Shown one piece after another: positions 25,066-32,443 of a stretch of 64,000 nucleotides of DNA. Made by a program: the position numbers and the translations under genes. This DNA comes from Nocardia panacis. GTDB taxonomy: Bacteria > Actinomycetota > Actinomycetes > Mycobacteriales > Mycobacteriaceae. The stretch lies in contig NZ_QZFU01000020.1 in the NCBI RefSeq assembly GCF_003598715.1, positions 43,372 through 107,371 on the forward strand, written 5' to 3'. The notes beneath the pieces are model-generated. The model was not told the DNA's origin. It worked only from the letters and a program-made list of their open reading frames with translations, and made no database searches. Every line of letters starts with the position of its first letter. The stretch's first letter is position 1.

Positions 25066-25998
25066 ATGGCCGACATCCTGTGCGCCGAATGCGAGCGCCC
25101 CGTCAAGGACGGGCTCACCTTGTGCGTGTCCTGTGGGGACAGTTTGTGTGAGGCGCTGCTCGTAGTGCCCGAGCTGCTGCTCGATATCGCGATCACTCGA
25201 GCCCGGCTCGATCGGGTGCGGGGTGCGCGGACCGCTGGCCGCGCCGCCGAGGCCGCGCTGCCAGTACGCGCTGCCGGGCGGGGCACGCTGATGGTCGGCG
25301 ACGAGGCGCTCGCCGCGATCGGCAACACGGTGACCACGTGGGCGCGCGCTCTCGCCGAGGATCTCGGCGTCAACCCGCCCATCAACGACGCGTGGCTGGT
25401 GCGCCTCACCGAGCAGCACCGTGACGCACCGCCACGGGACGGTACGACGTTGCCCCTGGTGAGCGTCGGCGCGGTCGAACAGGCCGCTGTCTGGCTCGCC
25501 CAGCATCGAGAACCATTGCGCGCCTACGAGGCCGCCCTTGAGCTGCTGCGCGATATCACCAACGCCGTCGACCGGCTGCGGTGCGCGGTCGACCGGCCGC
25601 GCGAACTGCGTTACCTCGGTCCGTGCTCGGAGTGTGGGGCAGAGTTGCGTGCCGAACGCGGCGAATCTTGGGTACGCTGCCGAGCCCGAACATGCCGAAC
25701 CCAACACGAGATCGCCAGCATCGAGGCCGACGCCCGTGCCGCGGCCGAGGATCGGCTGTACACGCTGGCGGAACTGGGCGGGGTTCTCACCGCGGTCGGT
25801 GCCCGGATCGGTCGCGCCACCCTCTACCGGTGGGCTGGTGCCCGCCGTATCGAGCCACGGGGCTGGCAGCATGAGGACGAATACGGGCAGCGGATCACCG
25901 ACCATCAGGTCAGCGAGGGCGACCGGCAGGTGTACCGACTCGGCGACGTGCTGCTCCTCGCCACCCGAGACGAGAAGCAGGGAGGATCAGCGGCATGA
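25066..25998 (+). CDS. Zinc-ribbon/HTH DNA-binding protein
   Basis: 310 aa. N-terminal zinc finger (CAECERPVKDGLTLCVSCGD), a helical middle, a second Cys cluster (CSECGAELRAERGESWVRCRARTC, about 185-210) and a C-terminal HTH (YTLAELGGVLTAVGARIGRA with TLYRWAGARR). Such proteins are common late in actinophage early operons and may be transcriptional regulators. The exact role is not known. Confidence 0.6.
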   Translation: MADILCAECERPVKDGLTLCVSCGDSLCEALLVVPELLLDIAITRARLDRVRGARTAGRAAEAALPVRAAGRGTLMVGDEALAAIGNTVTTWARALAEDLGVNPPINDAWLVRLTEQHRDAPPRDGTTLPLVSVGAVEQAAVWLAQHREPLRAYEAALELLRDITNAVDRLRCAVDRPRELRYLGPCSECGAELRAERGESWVRCRARTCRTQHEIASIEADARAAAEDRLYTLAELGGVLTAVGARIGRATLYRWAGARRIEPRGWQHEDEYGQRITDHQVSEGDRQVYRLGDVLLLATRDEKQGGSAA

Positions 25999-26300
25999 CC
26001 GCCGACGAATTCGCCGAGGACGAGGCAGCGGCCAAGCGGTCTGTTCGATGGAATGAGAGCTGTAGGGATTGGGCTGATAACGGCGATCCCGATTGGGTGC
26101 ACATCGCCCGCCACGATCCGGCGCGCGTGCTGCGGCACGCAGCGGCAGCGCGCCGCATCCTCAGCCGGTACGCCGAAGCGGAACGCGAAGCATTGCTCTC
26201 GGAACGAGACAGCGGCTACGCGACGGGAATGTACGGCGCTCTGGAGTATCTGGCTGCGACCTGGTCCGACCATGCCGACTATCAAAACGAGTGGAAGTGA
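25995..26300 (+). CDS. DUF6221-family protein
   Basis: 101 aa. The segment DWVHIARHDPARVLRHAAAA followed by RRILSRYAEAE and a C-terminal EYLAATWSDHADYQNEWK fits DUF6221, a family widespread in actinomycete phages. Function unknown. The ATG overlaps the preceding stop. Confidence 0.7.
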   Translation: MTADEFAEDEAAAKRSVRWNESCRDWADNGDPDWVHIARHDPARVLRHAAAARRILSRYAEAEREALLSERDSGYATGMYGALEYLAATWSDHADYQNEWK

Positions 26301-26304
26301 GCGG

Positions 26305-26577
26305 ATGAACGACGCATTCAACTTCAACGCGCCCGCCCGCACCTATGAGGTACAGCCCGACGGTCGCGCGATGCTGCGCGTGATGCTCACCTACGGTGAG
26401 CAGGCGCATTGCGTGACGCCCTGGCACACCGGCAAGGATCCGATGATCCTGTCGGCCGCCGAGATCGCCCGCGACGCTGACATTCCGGTGAACGAACTCC
26501 CAGGCCGCGAGTTCACTGCGACTGGAGACGAACACGCGTTGCGGGACTTCAGGCTGGTCGACGACCCTCGACTGTGA
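26305..26577 (+). CDS. Hypothetical protein, last of the early operon
   Basis: 90 aa, MNDAFNFNAPARTYEVQPDG. Small beta-rich protein with no family recognised. Ends 12 bases before a strong hairpin terminator, so it closes the rightward early operon that began at 15961. Confidence 0.55.
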   Translation: MNDAFNFNAPARTYEVQPDGRAMLRVMLTYGEQAHCVTPWHTGKDPMILSAAEIARDADIPVNELPGREFTATGDEHALRDFRLVDDPRL

Positions 26578-26588
26578 GCGCGGACAGG

Positions 26589-26618
26589 GCGAGGCCCGGC
26601 CGGTTGGCCGGGCCTCGC
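26589..26618. terminator. Bidirectional hairpin terminator
   Basis: Perfect 13-bp stem GCGAGGCCCGGCC / GGCCGGGCCTCGC with a GGTT loop, between the convergent early operon and the leftward gene ending at 26627. There is no strong T tract, which is common in actinobacteria. Confidence 0.7.
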
Positions 26619-26626
26619 TGTGTTCG

Positions 26627-27031
26627 TTACTCCTTGTCGTCGTTCAGATCTCGCATCTCGACGACTTCGATCTCTCCGCGCAGGACGGCGGCAGTCATGG
26701 TCAGCTCCTGATCGAGCCGGAGCATCTGGACGAGCGCGGCCTCAAGCAGCCACAGTCCTTCGTCGCCGTCGGAATGGATCGCGCAGTGAATCGCCGCGAG
26801 CCACAGCGTTATCACTGTGTTCAGGGCCGCCCGGTGCGTGTCGGGCATCGGTGCCTCGTTGAGGAGGCTGCGGACCTTCACCATCAGATCGATGACCTCG
26901 TCGCCGGAGTGGTACTCGCTGACCTCCAGCTCGATCGGGATCTCGAGGGTCTGGAGCAGCTTCGCGAGCTTCCAGAACACCGTCGACGATTCGTTGCTGA
27001 ACTTCAAGGTCAGAGCTTCATAGATCGACAT
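26627..27031 (-). CDS. Hypothetical protein, copy 1 of a duplicated cassette
   Basis: 134 aa, MSIYEALTLKFSNESSTVFW. Helical and acidic. Paralogous to the protein at 27765-28166 (compare SLLNEAPMPDTHRAALNTVI with KLLEQAPMSTHLRVTLVTAC, and a shared WLAAI/WLTAI). GGAG lies six bases upstream of the ATG. Driven by a promoter that is duplicated upstream of the paralogue. Function unknown. Confidence 0.6.
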   Translation of the reverse strand: MSIYEALTLKFSNESSTVFWKLAKLLQTLEIPIELEVSEYHSGDEVIDLMVKVRSLLNEAPMPDTHRAALNTVITLWLAAIHCAIHSDGDEGLWLLEAALVQMLRLDQELTMTAAVLRGEIEVVEMRDLNDDKE

Positions 27032-27032
27032 C

Positions 27033-27129
27033 GGATCTCCATCACTGTTGTGTTTTCGATGTGCTGTCGGTGGGTTTCCACTCCCTCCGACACCTCATAT
27101 ATTACAGCACTCGACTCATGAAACGCAAC
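27033..27129 (-). repeat. Duplicated leader/promoter block, copy 1
   Basis: About 95 bases nearly identical to 28170-28270, including the promoter, operator-like spacer and leader of the downstream gene. It marks the left copy of a tandem duplication in the leftward regulatory cassette. Confidence 0.8.
27099..27128 (-). promoter_or_regulatory. Leftward promoter with operator in spacer (copy 1)
   Basis: On the minus strand: TTGCGT (27123-27128), an 18-base spacer TTCATGAGTCGAGTGCTG, TAATAT (27099-27104). The spacer matches those of the two other leftward promoters in this cassette. Confidence 0.6.
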
Positions 27130-27146
27130 AGGACCGAGATGTTCGA

Positions 27147-27569
27147 TCACTGATTTCGGCGATACCTGCGCCGCTTGCCCATGACACCGTCGATCGTGTC
27201 GCGCCGCCAGCGCTTCACCCCGCCGGAGTCGATGTCGTCGGGGTTGCCAAGCTTGCCCGTCGAGGCGTCCGCGCGGATGGTGCCGTACGCGAGTCCGGTG
27301 TACTCCGCAATTTCCTTGGTGGTCAACAGGTCTGATGGATCGCTATCGATCTGGCCATCTGCGGGAGAATCGTGCACGGCGCGTCCGCCCCAGGACTTCA
27401 CCACCTCTTCAACGGCCGCCTCGTCGTATTCGAGCCACTTGCCGCGCTTACCGATAGGGGCTGGCCAATCCGGCGCGACCTTCCATTGACGCTGCACGGT
27501 CGACTTCGCACGGCCATACTTCGCTGCGATCTCCGGGGCCGTCAGCCGTCGGTTCTGGGCTACCATCAT
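27147..27569 (-). CDS. Double HTH DNA-binding regulator
   Basis: 140 aa. N-terminal HTH (LTAPEIAAKYGRAKSTVQRQW) and a second HTH in the C-terminal half (LLTTKEIAEYTGLAYGTIRAD), ending in a basic tail (MGKRRRYRRNQ). AGGAGG is well placed before the ATG at 27569. The last 30 codons have a diverged duplicate at 28286-28395. A likely regulator of the three similar leftward promoters, by context. Confidence 0.65.
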   Translation of the reverse strand: MMVAQNRRLTAPEIAAKYGRAKSTVQRQWKVAPDWPAPIGKRGKWLEYDEAAVEEVVKSWGGRAVHDSPADGQIDSDPSDLLTTKEIAEYTGLAYGTIRADASTGKLGNPDDIDSGGVKRWRRDTIDGVMGKRRRYRRNQ

Positions 27570-27660
27570 GGTTCGGCCTCCTGTTGTGGTCGATGCGCTG
27601 GCCGACGGGGTTCCACCTCGAGGGTTCGCCCTTCCCCGTCGGCCGCAGCGCTTACGTCAC

Positions 27661-27690
27661 ATTTTGCATCACTTACCTCATGAATTACAA
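27661..27690 (-). promoter_or_regulatory. Leftward promoter with operator in spacer (HTH gene)
   Basis: On the minus strand: TTGTAA (27685-27690), an 18-base spacer TTCATGAGGTAAGTGATG, CAAAAT (27661-27666). The spacer is nearly the same as in the promoters at 27099 and 28239, so one protein probably controls all three. Confidence 0.55.
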
Positions 27691-27721
27691 CGCTTTGGTC
27701 TGATGCTCGGTGCCGAAACGG

Positions 27722-27757
27722 CGAAGGCCCGGCCCGAGTGGTCGGGCCGAGCCTTCG
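27722..27757. terminator. Hairpin terminator after copy-2 gene
   Basis: Arms CGAAGGCCCGGCCCGA and TCGGGCCGAGCCTTCG pair except for one C/A mismatch, with a GTGG loop. It follows the leftward gene that stops at 27765. Confidence 0.6.
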
Positions 27758-27764
27758 GTTCGTG

Positions 27765-28166
27765 CTACTCCCCGATTCCCTCAGTCGGGATCTTGCCGTC
27801 GAGGATTCCCTCGGCGAGGTCGATCTCGTTGGAGACTCGGCCCGCTTGAATCAGTGCGGACGCGAAAATCCATTCCGGGCTGTCCTCGATGTCGTCCTCC
27901 TCGCAGGCCAGCGCCGCCAGCGTTATCGCCGTGAGCCAATCCGTGCAGGCCGTCACGAGTGTGACTCGCAGGTGGGTGGACATCGGTGCTTGCTCGAGGA
28001 GCTTGCGCGTCGCCTCGATCGAATTGTGGTGCTCGATGCCGAAATGGTCGGGGTCGACCAGTGCCAGCCCGATCGGCACGTCGAGCCGGGCGGGAACCTT
28101 GCCGAGGCGGATGTATGCGATCAGGAGACGAACACTCAAGGTGGAGAGTATTGCTTCGCGATCCAT
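27765..28166 (-). CDS. Hypothetical protein, copy 2 of a duplicated cassette
   Basis: 133 aa, MDREAILSTLSVRLLIAYIR. Paralogue of the protein at 26627-27031 with the same length and helical pattern but low identity, while their leaders remain nearly identical. AAGGAG lies eight bases before the ATG. Function unknown. Confidence 0.6.
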   Translation of the reverse strand: MDREAILSTLSVRLLIAYIRLGKVPARLDVPIGLALVDPDHFGIEHHNSIEATRKLLEQAPMSTHLRVTLVTACTDWLTAITLAALACEEDDIEDSPEWIFASALIQAGRVSNEIDLAEGILDGKIPTEGIGE

Positions 28167-28169
28167 AAT

Positions 28170-28270
28170 CGGATCTCCTTGTCACTGTTGTGTTTTCGAT
28201 GTGCTGTCGGTGGGTTTCCACTCCCTCCAACACCTCATATATTACAGCACTCACCTCATGCAATGCAACA
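28170..28270 (-). repeat. Duplicated leader/promoter block, copy 2
   Basis: Near-identical to 27033-27129 over about 95 bases. The coding parts have diverged much more than this non-coding block. Confidence 0.8.
28239..28268 (-). promoter_or_regulatory. Leftward promoter with operator in spacer (copy 2)
   Basis: On the minus strand: TTGCAT (28263-28268), an 18-base spacer TGCATGAGGTGAGTGCTG, TAATAT (28239-28244). Same arrangement as at 27099 and 27661. Confidence 0.6.
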
Positions 28271-28285
28271 GTGATTCCGAGTTCA

Positions 28286-28395
28286 CTACCGCTGCTTGCG
28301 ATATCGACGGCGCGCGCTCATGACCGCGTCGACCGTCGCGCGCCGCACACGCTTGACGCCGCCCTCATCGACATGTGGCCTTGCGAAGACCCGCA
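28286..28395 (-). pseudogene. C-terminal remnant of a duplicated HTH gene
   Basis: The minus strand reads VDEGGVKRVRRATVDAVMSA then RRRYRKQR and stop, homologous to the C-terminus of the HTH protein at 27147 (IDSGGVKRWRRDTIDGVMGK then RRRYRRNQ). Upstream homology fades and no good start is seen. It shows that the duplicated unit was HTH 3' end plus leader plus the small helical gene. Confidence 0.65.
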
Positions 28396-28539
28396 GATCA
28401 GGTAGGGTGAGACACAATCGTGCACTACAACAACTGTGTCCTCATCCAGTTGCAGCACGTATTCACGCCGACGCGACAGCACTCCACCGAAGCCACTGCG
28501 CACACCACGGACGGGACCACACCGCAAGGCAGGTCCCCA

Positions 28540-29283
28540 ATGCTCCAGCACGACAACGACGCCCGAATCATCTGCGGCGAATCCCTGGGCACCATGCGGG
28601 GACTCGCCACCGCATCGTTCGACGCGCTGATCACCGACCCGCCCTACTGCAGCGGCGGCACCAACACCACCGATCGCACCAGCCGCAGCGCCGTCCAGAA
28701 GTACGTCTCCAGCGACTCGGCATCCGGCCGCGCGATGCCGGACTTCCCCGACAACCGTGACCAGCGCAGCTTCACCATCTGGTCGTCCATCTGGATGACC
28801 GAGGCTCTACGCCTGGTTCGCCCTGGCGGTCAGGCGCTCGTGTTCACCGACTGGAGGCAGCTACCCGCCGCCAGCGACGCCCTGCAGGTCGCGGGATGGC
28901 GCTGGCGCGGAATCGTGGTGTGGCGCAAGCCCGCCGCCCGACCACAGCCCGGATTCAAGAACGAATCCGAGTACATCCTGTGGGCGTCCAACGGGCAGAT
29001 CGACCGCGACCACCAGCCGCCCTACCTCCCGGGCGTGTACACGCAGTCGAGCCCGAAAGGCAAAGACCGCCAGCACATCACGGCCAAACCGCCCGAGCTG
29101 ATGCGCCACCTCGTCCGCACCGTCCCTGTCGGCGGCCGGATCCTTGACCCGTTCGCGGGATCAGGTACCACCGGCGTAGCCGCGCTCGCCGAAGGCCGCC
29201 GGTTCCTCGGAATCGAAGGCGTCGACGCCTACGCGAAGATCGCGACCCAACGCATCGCAGACCAACTCGGCACCGCCGAGTAA
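28540..29283 (+). CDS. DNA methyltransferase (beta class, N6-adenine/N4-cytosine)
   Basis: 247 aa. Catalytic motif IV DPPY at 33-36 comes before the SAM-binding motif I DPFAGSGTTG near residue 200, which is the beta-class order. ATG 28540 preferred; a longer in-frame start at 28420 has no support. No restriction partner is visible, so it is a solitary phage methyltransferase, perhaps protecting phage DNA from host restriction. Target sequence unknown. Confidence 0.87.
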   Translation: MLQHDNDARIICGESLGTMRGLATASFDALITDPPYCSGGTNTTDRTSRSAVQKYVSSDSASGRAMPDFPDNRDQRSFTIWSSIWMTEALRLVRPGGQALVFTDWRQLPAASDALQVAGWRWRGIVVWRKPAARPQPGFKNESEYILWASNGQIDRDHQPPYLPGVYTQSSPKGKDRQHITAKPPELMRHLVRTVPVGGRILDPFAGSGTTGVAALAEGRRFLGIEGVDAYAKIATQRIADQLGTAE

Positions 29284-29461
29284 CAGACCCTGCGGCGCGT
29301 CAAACCGGTCATATACCGGCAAAGCGGTCCAACGAGCCCGTATTCGATTCCCGTCCAACGGGTCTCCGCAATCCCGGCCAACGCAGTGCGCTGGGAGACG
29401 TTAGGCTGCGCGCCGCAGCCCTCTTCGTCCGTAGTCCAAACCCCCGATTAGAGGAGCAGCC

Positions 29462-29563
29462 ATGCTGTCTACGCTGTCCGCCGCCTTGGGCGACGTCCCT
29501 TGGACCACCATCCTCGTTGCCATTGCGAAGATCGTCATCGCCGTCATCGGCATCCTGGCCTGA
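29462..29563 (+). CDS. 33-residue hydrophobic peptide
   Basis: MLSTLSAALGDVPWTTILVA continues into IAKIVIAVIGILA and stop. An AGAGGAG site seven bases upstream of the ATG is one of the best ribosome sites in the prophage. The peptide is an amphipathic or membrane helix with a single Lys. Position is between the methyltransferase and the packaging genes. Function unknown; pore-forming peptide, toxin or membrane regulator are possible. Confidence 0.5.
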   Translation: MLSTLSAALGDVPWTTILVAIAKIVIAVIGILA

Positions 29564-29596
29564 CCGGCCACCGAGGAACGCACCGGCGGTAGCGCT

Positions 29597-29860
29597 ATGG
29601 TCGGCGGGCAAGAAGCCACACCAGGTGACGCGAAAGCCACAGCGCGACTGCGCACCTACTGGACCAACGGAGAGGGCGCAGGCAAGATCGGCTGGGGATC
29701 GCCGGGCGACTTCGACCGCTGCGTCGTCCAGCTCGGCAAGTACGTGAGCGACCCCGATGGGCTGTGTGCCGAGTACCACCATGAGGCGCTCGGCATCTGG
29801 CCGGCCACGCATGCCGCGCTCGACCGCGCTGGCCACGGCGACATCAAGCCGAAGCGCTGA
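29597..29860 (+). CDS. Conserved-type phage hypothetical protein
   Basis: 87 aa with a compact motif-rich body (LRTYWTNGEGAGKIGWGSPG, CAEYHHEALGIWPATHA). Proteins of this look lie just before HNH genes in many actinophages, to my recollection. Function unknown. Confidence 0.6.
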   Translation: MVGGQEATPGDAKATARLRTYWTNGEGAGKIGWGSPGDFDRCVVQLGKYVSDPDGLCAEYHHEALGIWPATHAALDRAGHGDIKPKR

Positions 29861-29861
29861 G

Positions 29862-30203
29862 ATGCCGAAAGCTCCGCGCCGCTGTCCGAGTCCCGGCTGC
29901 CCGAACACCATCCGCCACGCCCGCTACTGCCCGGACCACACTCCGGCCTGGGACGTCCCGAGCGGATGGCGGCGGCCAGCGGGATGGGCGCAAGACCGCG
30001 AAAGCGTTCTCGCGCGCGACGATTGGACCTGCTACCTGTGTGGCAAGCCAGGAGCCGACGCCGTCGACCACGTCATGCCGCAGGCTGGCGGTGGGCCGGA
30101 CCGGTTATCGAACTACGCGGCAGTCCACGACCGGAACCCTCCCCACTGCCACCGCGCCAAGACCAACCGGGACCGCCACGCACAACACCGAACGGCCAGC
30201 TGA
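29862..30203 (+). CDS. HNH endonuclease
   Basis: 113 aa. An N-terminal Cys-rich stretch (RRCPSPGCPNTI, ARYCPDH) is followed by the HNH core: CYLCGKPGADAVDHVMPQA, the Asn in RLSNYAAVH and the final His in PHCHRAKTNRD. HNH proteins next to the terminase genes are needed for cos cleavage in HK97-like phages, which suggests cos-type packaging here. Confidence 0.85.
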   Translation: MPKAPRRCPSPGCPNTIRHARYCPDHTPAWDVPSGWRRPAGWAQDRESVLARDDWTCYLCGKPGADAVDHVMPQAGGGPDRLSNYAAVHDRNPPHCHRAKTNRDRHAQHRTAS

Positions 30204-30349
30204 CCCCGAAACCGCTGCACCCCAACCAGGGAGCCCTCCCCCTGGGTCCAAAGGAACAGCGGGATGCTCTGCCGATTCCGGGCCGTACGGCCCGGACCCT
30301 CGGCCGCCGGGGCTGCTCGGCTGGCCGCTCGATCGCCCTGGAGGTGCCG

Positions 30350-30793
30350 ATGGCTGAGAGCAAGCCCGCCGGTATTCGTCAGCGGCGCAATAGGACCGCG
30401 ACCCGGGCGACCCTGCGTGCGGCCGTCAACCCAAATATCCCTGATTTGCCTGATCACGTCACATGGCACCCGGCGGTGTTGGAGTGGTGGGCCGATTGCT
30501 GGTCGTCGCCGATGGCGCCGGAGTGGACCGAGTCCGATCGGCACACGCTGTTTCTCGCGGCCCGGCTGATCCAGCAGGTTTGGGACGACGACACCTCTCC
30601 TGCGTCGAGGGTGACCTCGGCGACCGAGGCGAGGCATTTGCTGCGCGAATGTGGCCTGACGCCGATGGCGCGCCGTTCGCTCCAGTGGGAGATTGACCGC
30701 GGTGAGGCTGCCACCGAGCGCACCAACCAGCGCCGTGCGTCGTCGCGGCCACGGTCGGTCGTATCGGATCCGCGGATTGCGGCCGCGAAGTAG
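30350..30793 (+). CDS. Terminase small subunit
   Basis: 147 aa. ATG 30350 with GGAGG seven bases upstream. Helical DNA-recognition part (HPAVLEWWADCWSSPMAPEW, HTLFLAARLIQQVWDD) and a C-terminal stretch with ECGLTPMARRSLQWEI, as in actinophage small terminases. Directly before the large subunit. Confidence 0.75.
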   Translation: MAESKPAGIRQRRNRTATRATLRAAVNPNIPDLPDHVTWHPAVLEWWADCWSSPMAPEWTESDRHTLFLAARLIQQVWDDDTSPASRVTSATEARHLLRECGLTPMARRSLQWEIDRGEAATERTNQRRASSRPRSVVSDPRIAAAK

Positions 30794-30796
30794 CCG

Positions 30797-32431
30797 ATGC
30801 AGCTGATCGTTCCGCCGTTGGAGTCCGAGCCGTGGCCGACCCTTGGCGCGGCCGTGTGCGACTTCATCGAGGAACGAGCAGTGTTCGGGCCGGGATCGCT
30901 GAAAGGCCAACCGGCGCGGCTGAACTCCGACCAACGGCTGGTGATCTACAGGCTTTACGAGCTGTTCCCTCGCGGTCACGCTCGTGCCGGCCGCCGTCGG
31001 TTTCAACGCGGCGGCATGAGCGTTCGCAAGGGCTCGGCGAAGACCGAGCTGCTGGCGTGGCTGTCGTACGCCGAGCTTCACCCAGATGGGCCGGTGCGAT
31101 TCAACGGCTGGGAGCGTGACGGCACGCCGCGGTTGGGTCGCCCGGTGAACGATCCGTACATCCCGTTGATGGCGGCCACGCAGGAGCAGGTAGCCGAGCT
31201 CGCGTACGGCGCGCTGATGGTGATCTGCGAGGACGGCGCGGATCCGGAGCTGTTCGACATCGGCCTCGACCGCATCCTGCGCATCGATGGCGGACGCCCG
31301 GACGGCAAGGCTGTCCCGATCGCGGGCGCACCGAACGCTCGCGACGGCGCGCGCACCACATTCCAGGGTATCGACGAGCCGCACCGACTTTACCTACCCA
31401 ACCACAAGGCCGCGGTCGAGACCATGATCGCGAACCTTCCGAAGCGGCCGCTCGAGGACCCGTGGATGTTCTCGACGACAACCGCCGGCCAGCCAGGTCA
31501 GAATTCAGTGGCCGAGGACGAATACATCGAGGCGCAGGCGATCGCACGTGGCGAGATCGAGCGGCCCACGTTCTCCTTCTTCCACCGCCAGGCATCCGAC
31601 GGCTACGACATGAGCCGCCCCGAAGACCGTGTCGAGGCCATCCGTGAAGCTTCCGGCCCGGATGTCGCCGAATGGTCCGACTTGGAAGGCATTGCCGCGC
31701 AGTGGGATCGGCCGAGGGCCGACAAGACCTACCTGGAGCGGGTGTGGTGCAACCGGTGGACCGCATCGGCGGCCCAGGCGTTCAACCCGAAGACCTGGGA
31801 GCGCAACGAACTACCCGGGGAACGGATCCCGCCCAAGTCGAAGGTCACCGTCGGATTCGACGGTGCCCGGATGCGCGACTCCACCGCGCTGGTGGTGTGC
31901 GACGTCGCGACCGGGTTCATGGAGCTGCGGGGTTCGTGGGGGTTCGGGTTGTGGGAACGTCACGAGGACGCCGACGAGGACTGGGAAGTCGATGAGTCCG
32001 CGGTCACCGAGACGCTGGCGGAGATCATGCGGACCTACCGCGTGGTGAAGATGTATTGCGATCCGCCGCACTGGAACAACACGGTTGGCGAGTGGAGTGT
32101 CCGCTACCCGGATCGGGTCGAGGAATGGTGGACGAACCGCCGCCGGCCGATGGTGCAGGCGATCGCGGCGTTCAGTGAGGCCATCGAGACCGGCCGGCTG
32201 TCCCACTCCGGCGATCCGGATCTTGCCCGGCACATCGCGAACGCGGGCCGCAAACCGATCAACCTGCTCGATGAGTCCACCGGTGAGCGCCTGTGGATTC
32301 TCGGGAAGCTGCATGAGACACGGAAATTCGATGCCGCAATGGCGGCGATCCTGGCGTGGCAGGCACGCATGGATGTCCTCGGCACGGTCCAGACGACGAC
32401 AAGGCGGCGCGGTGCGCGAAGGATCCGGTAG
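30797..32431 (+). CDS. Terminase large subunit
   Basis: 544 aa packaging motor. ATPase domain with Walker A-like RKGSAKTELLAW (from residue 75) and Walker B FQGIDEPH (near 190). The nuclease domain begins about residue 350 with VGFDGARMRDSTALV. Cuts and translocates phage DNA into the prohead with the small subunit. Length is typical of siphovirus terminases. Confidence 0.92.
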   Translation: MQLIVPPLESEPWPTLGAAVCDFIEERAVFGPGSLKGQPARLNSDQRLVIYRLYELFPRGHARAGRRRFQRGGMSVRKGSAKTELLAWLSYAELHPDGPVRFNGWERDGTPRLGRPVNDPYIPLMAATQEQVAELAYGALMVICEDGADPELFDIGLDRILRIDGGRPDGKAVPIAGAPNARDGARTTFQGIDEPHRLYLPNHKAAVETMIANLPKRPLEDPWMFSTTTAGQPGQNSVAEDEYIEAQAIARGEIERPTFSFFHRQASDGYDMSRPEDRVEAIREASGPDVAEWSDLEGIAAQWDRPRADKTYLERVWCNRWTASAAQAFNPKTWERNELPGERIPPKSKVTVGFDGARMRDSTALVVCDVATGFMELRGSWGFGLWERHEDADEDWEVDESAVTETLAEIMRTYRVVKMYCDPPHWNNTVGEWSVRYPDRVEEWWTNRRRPMVQAIAAFSEAIETGRLSHSGDPDLARHIANAGRKPINLLDESTGERLWILGKLHETRKFDAAMAAILAWQARMDVLGTVQTTTRRRGARRIR

Positions 32432-32443
32432 GAGGTGCCCGCG

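Noticed and set aside
29288..29372. tRNA-like stretch with TTCGATTCCCG and CTCCGCA end
   Set aside because: T-arm flanks do not pair, there is no D arm, and the anticodon-like loop lacks U33. It contains a short direct repeat GTCCAAC that explains some of the resemblance.
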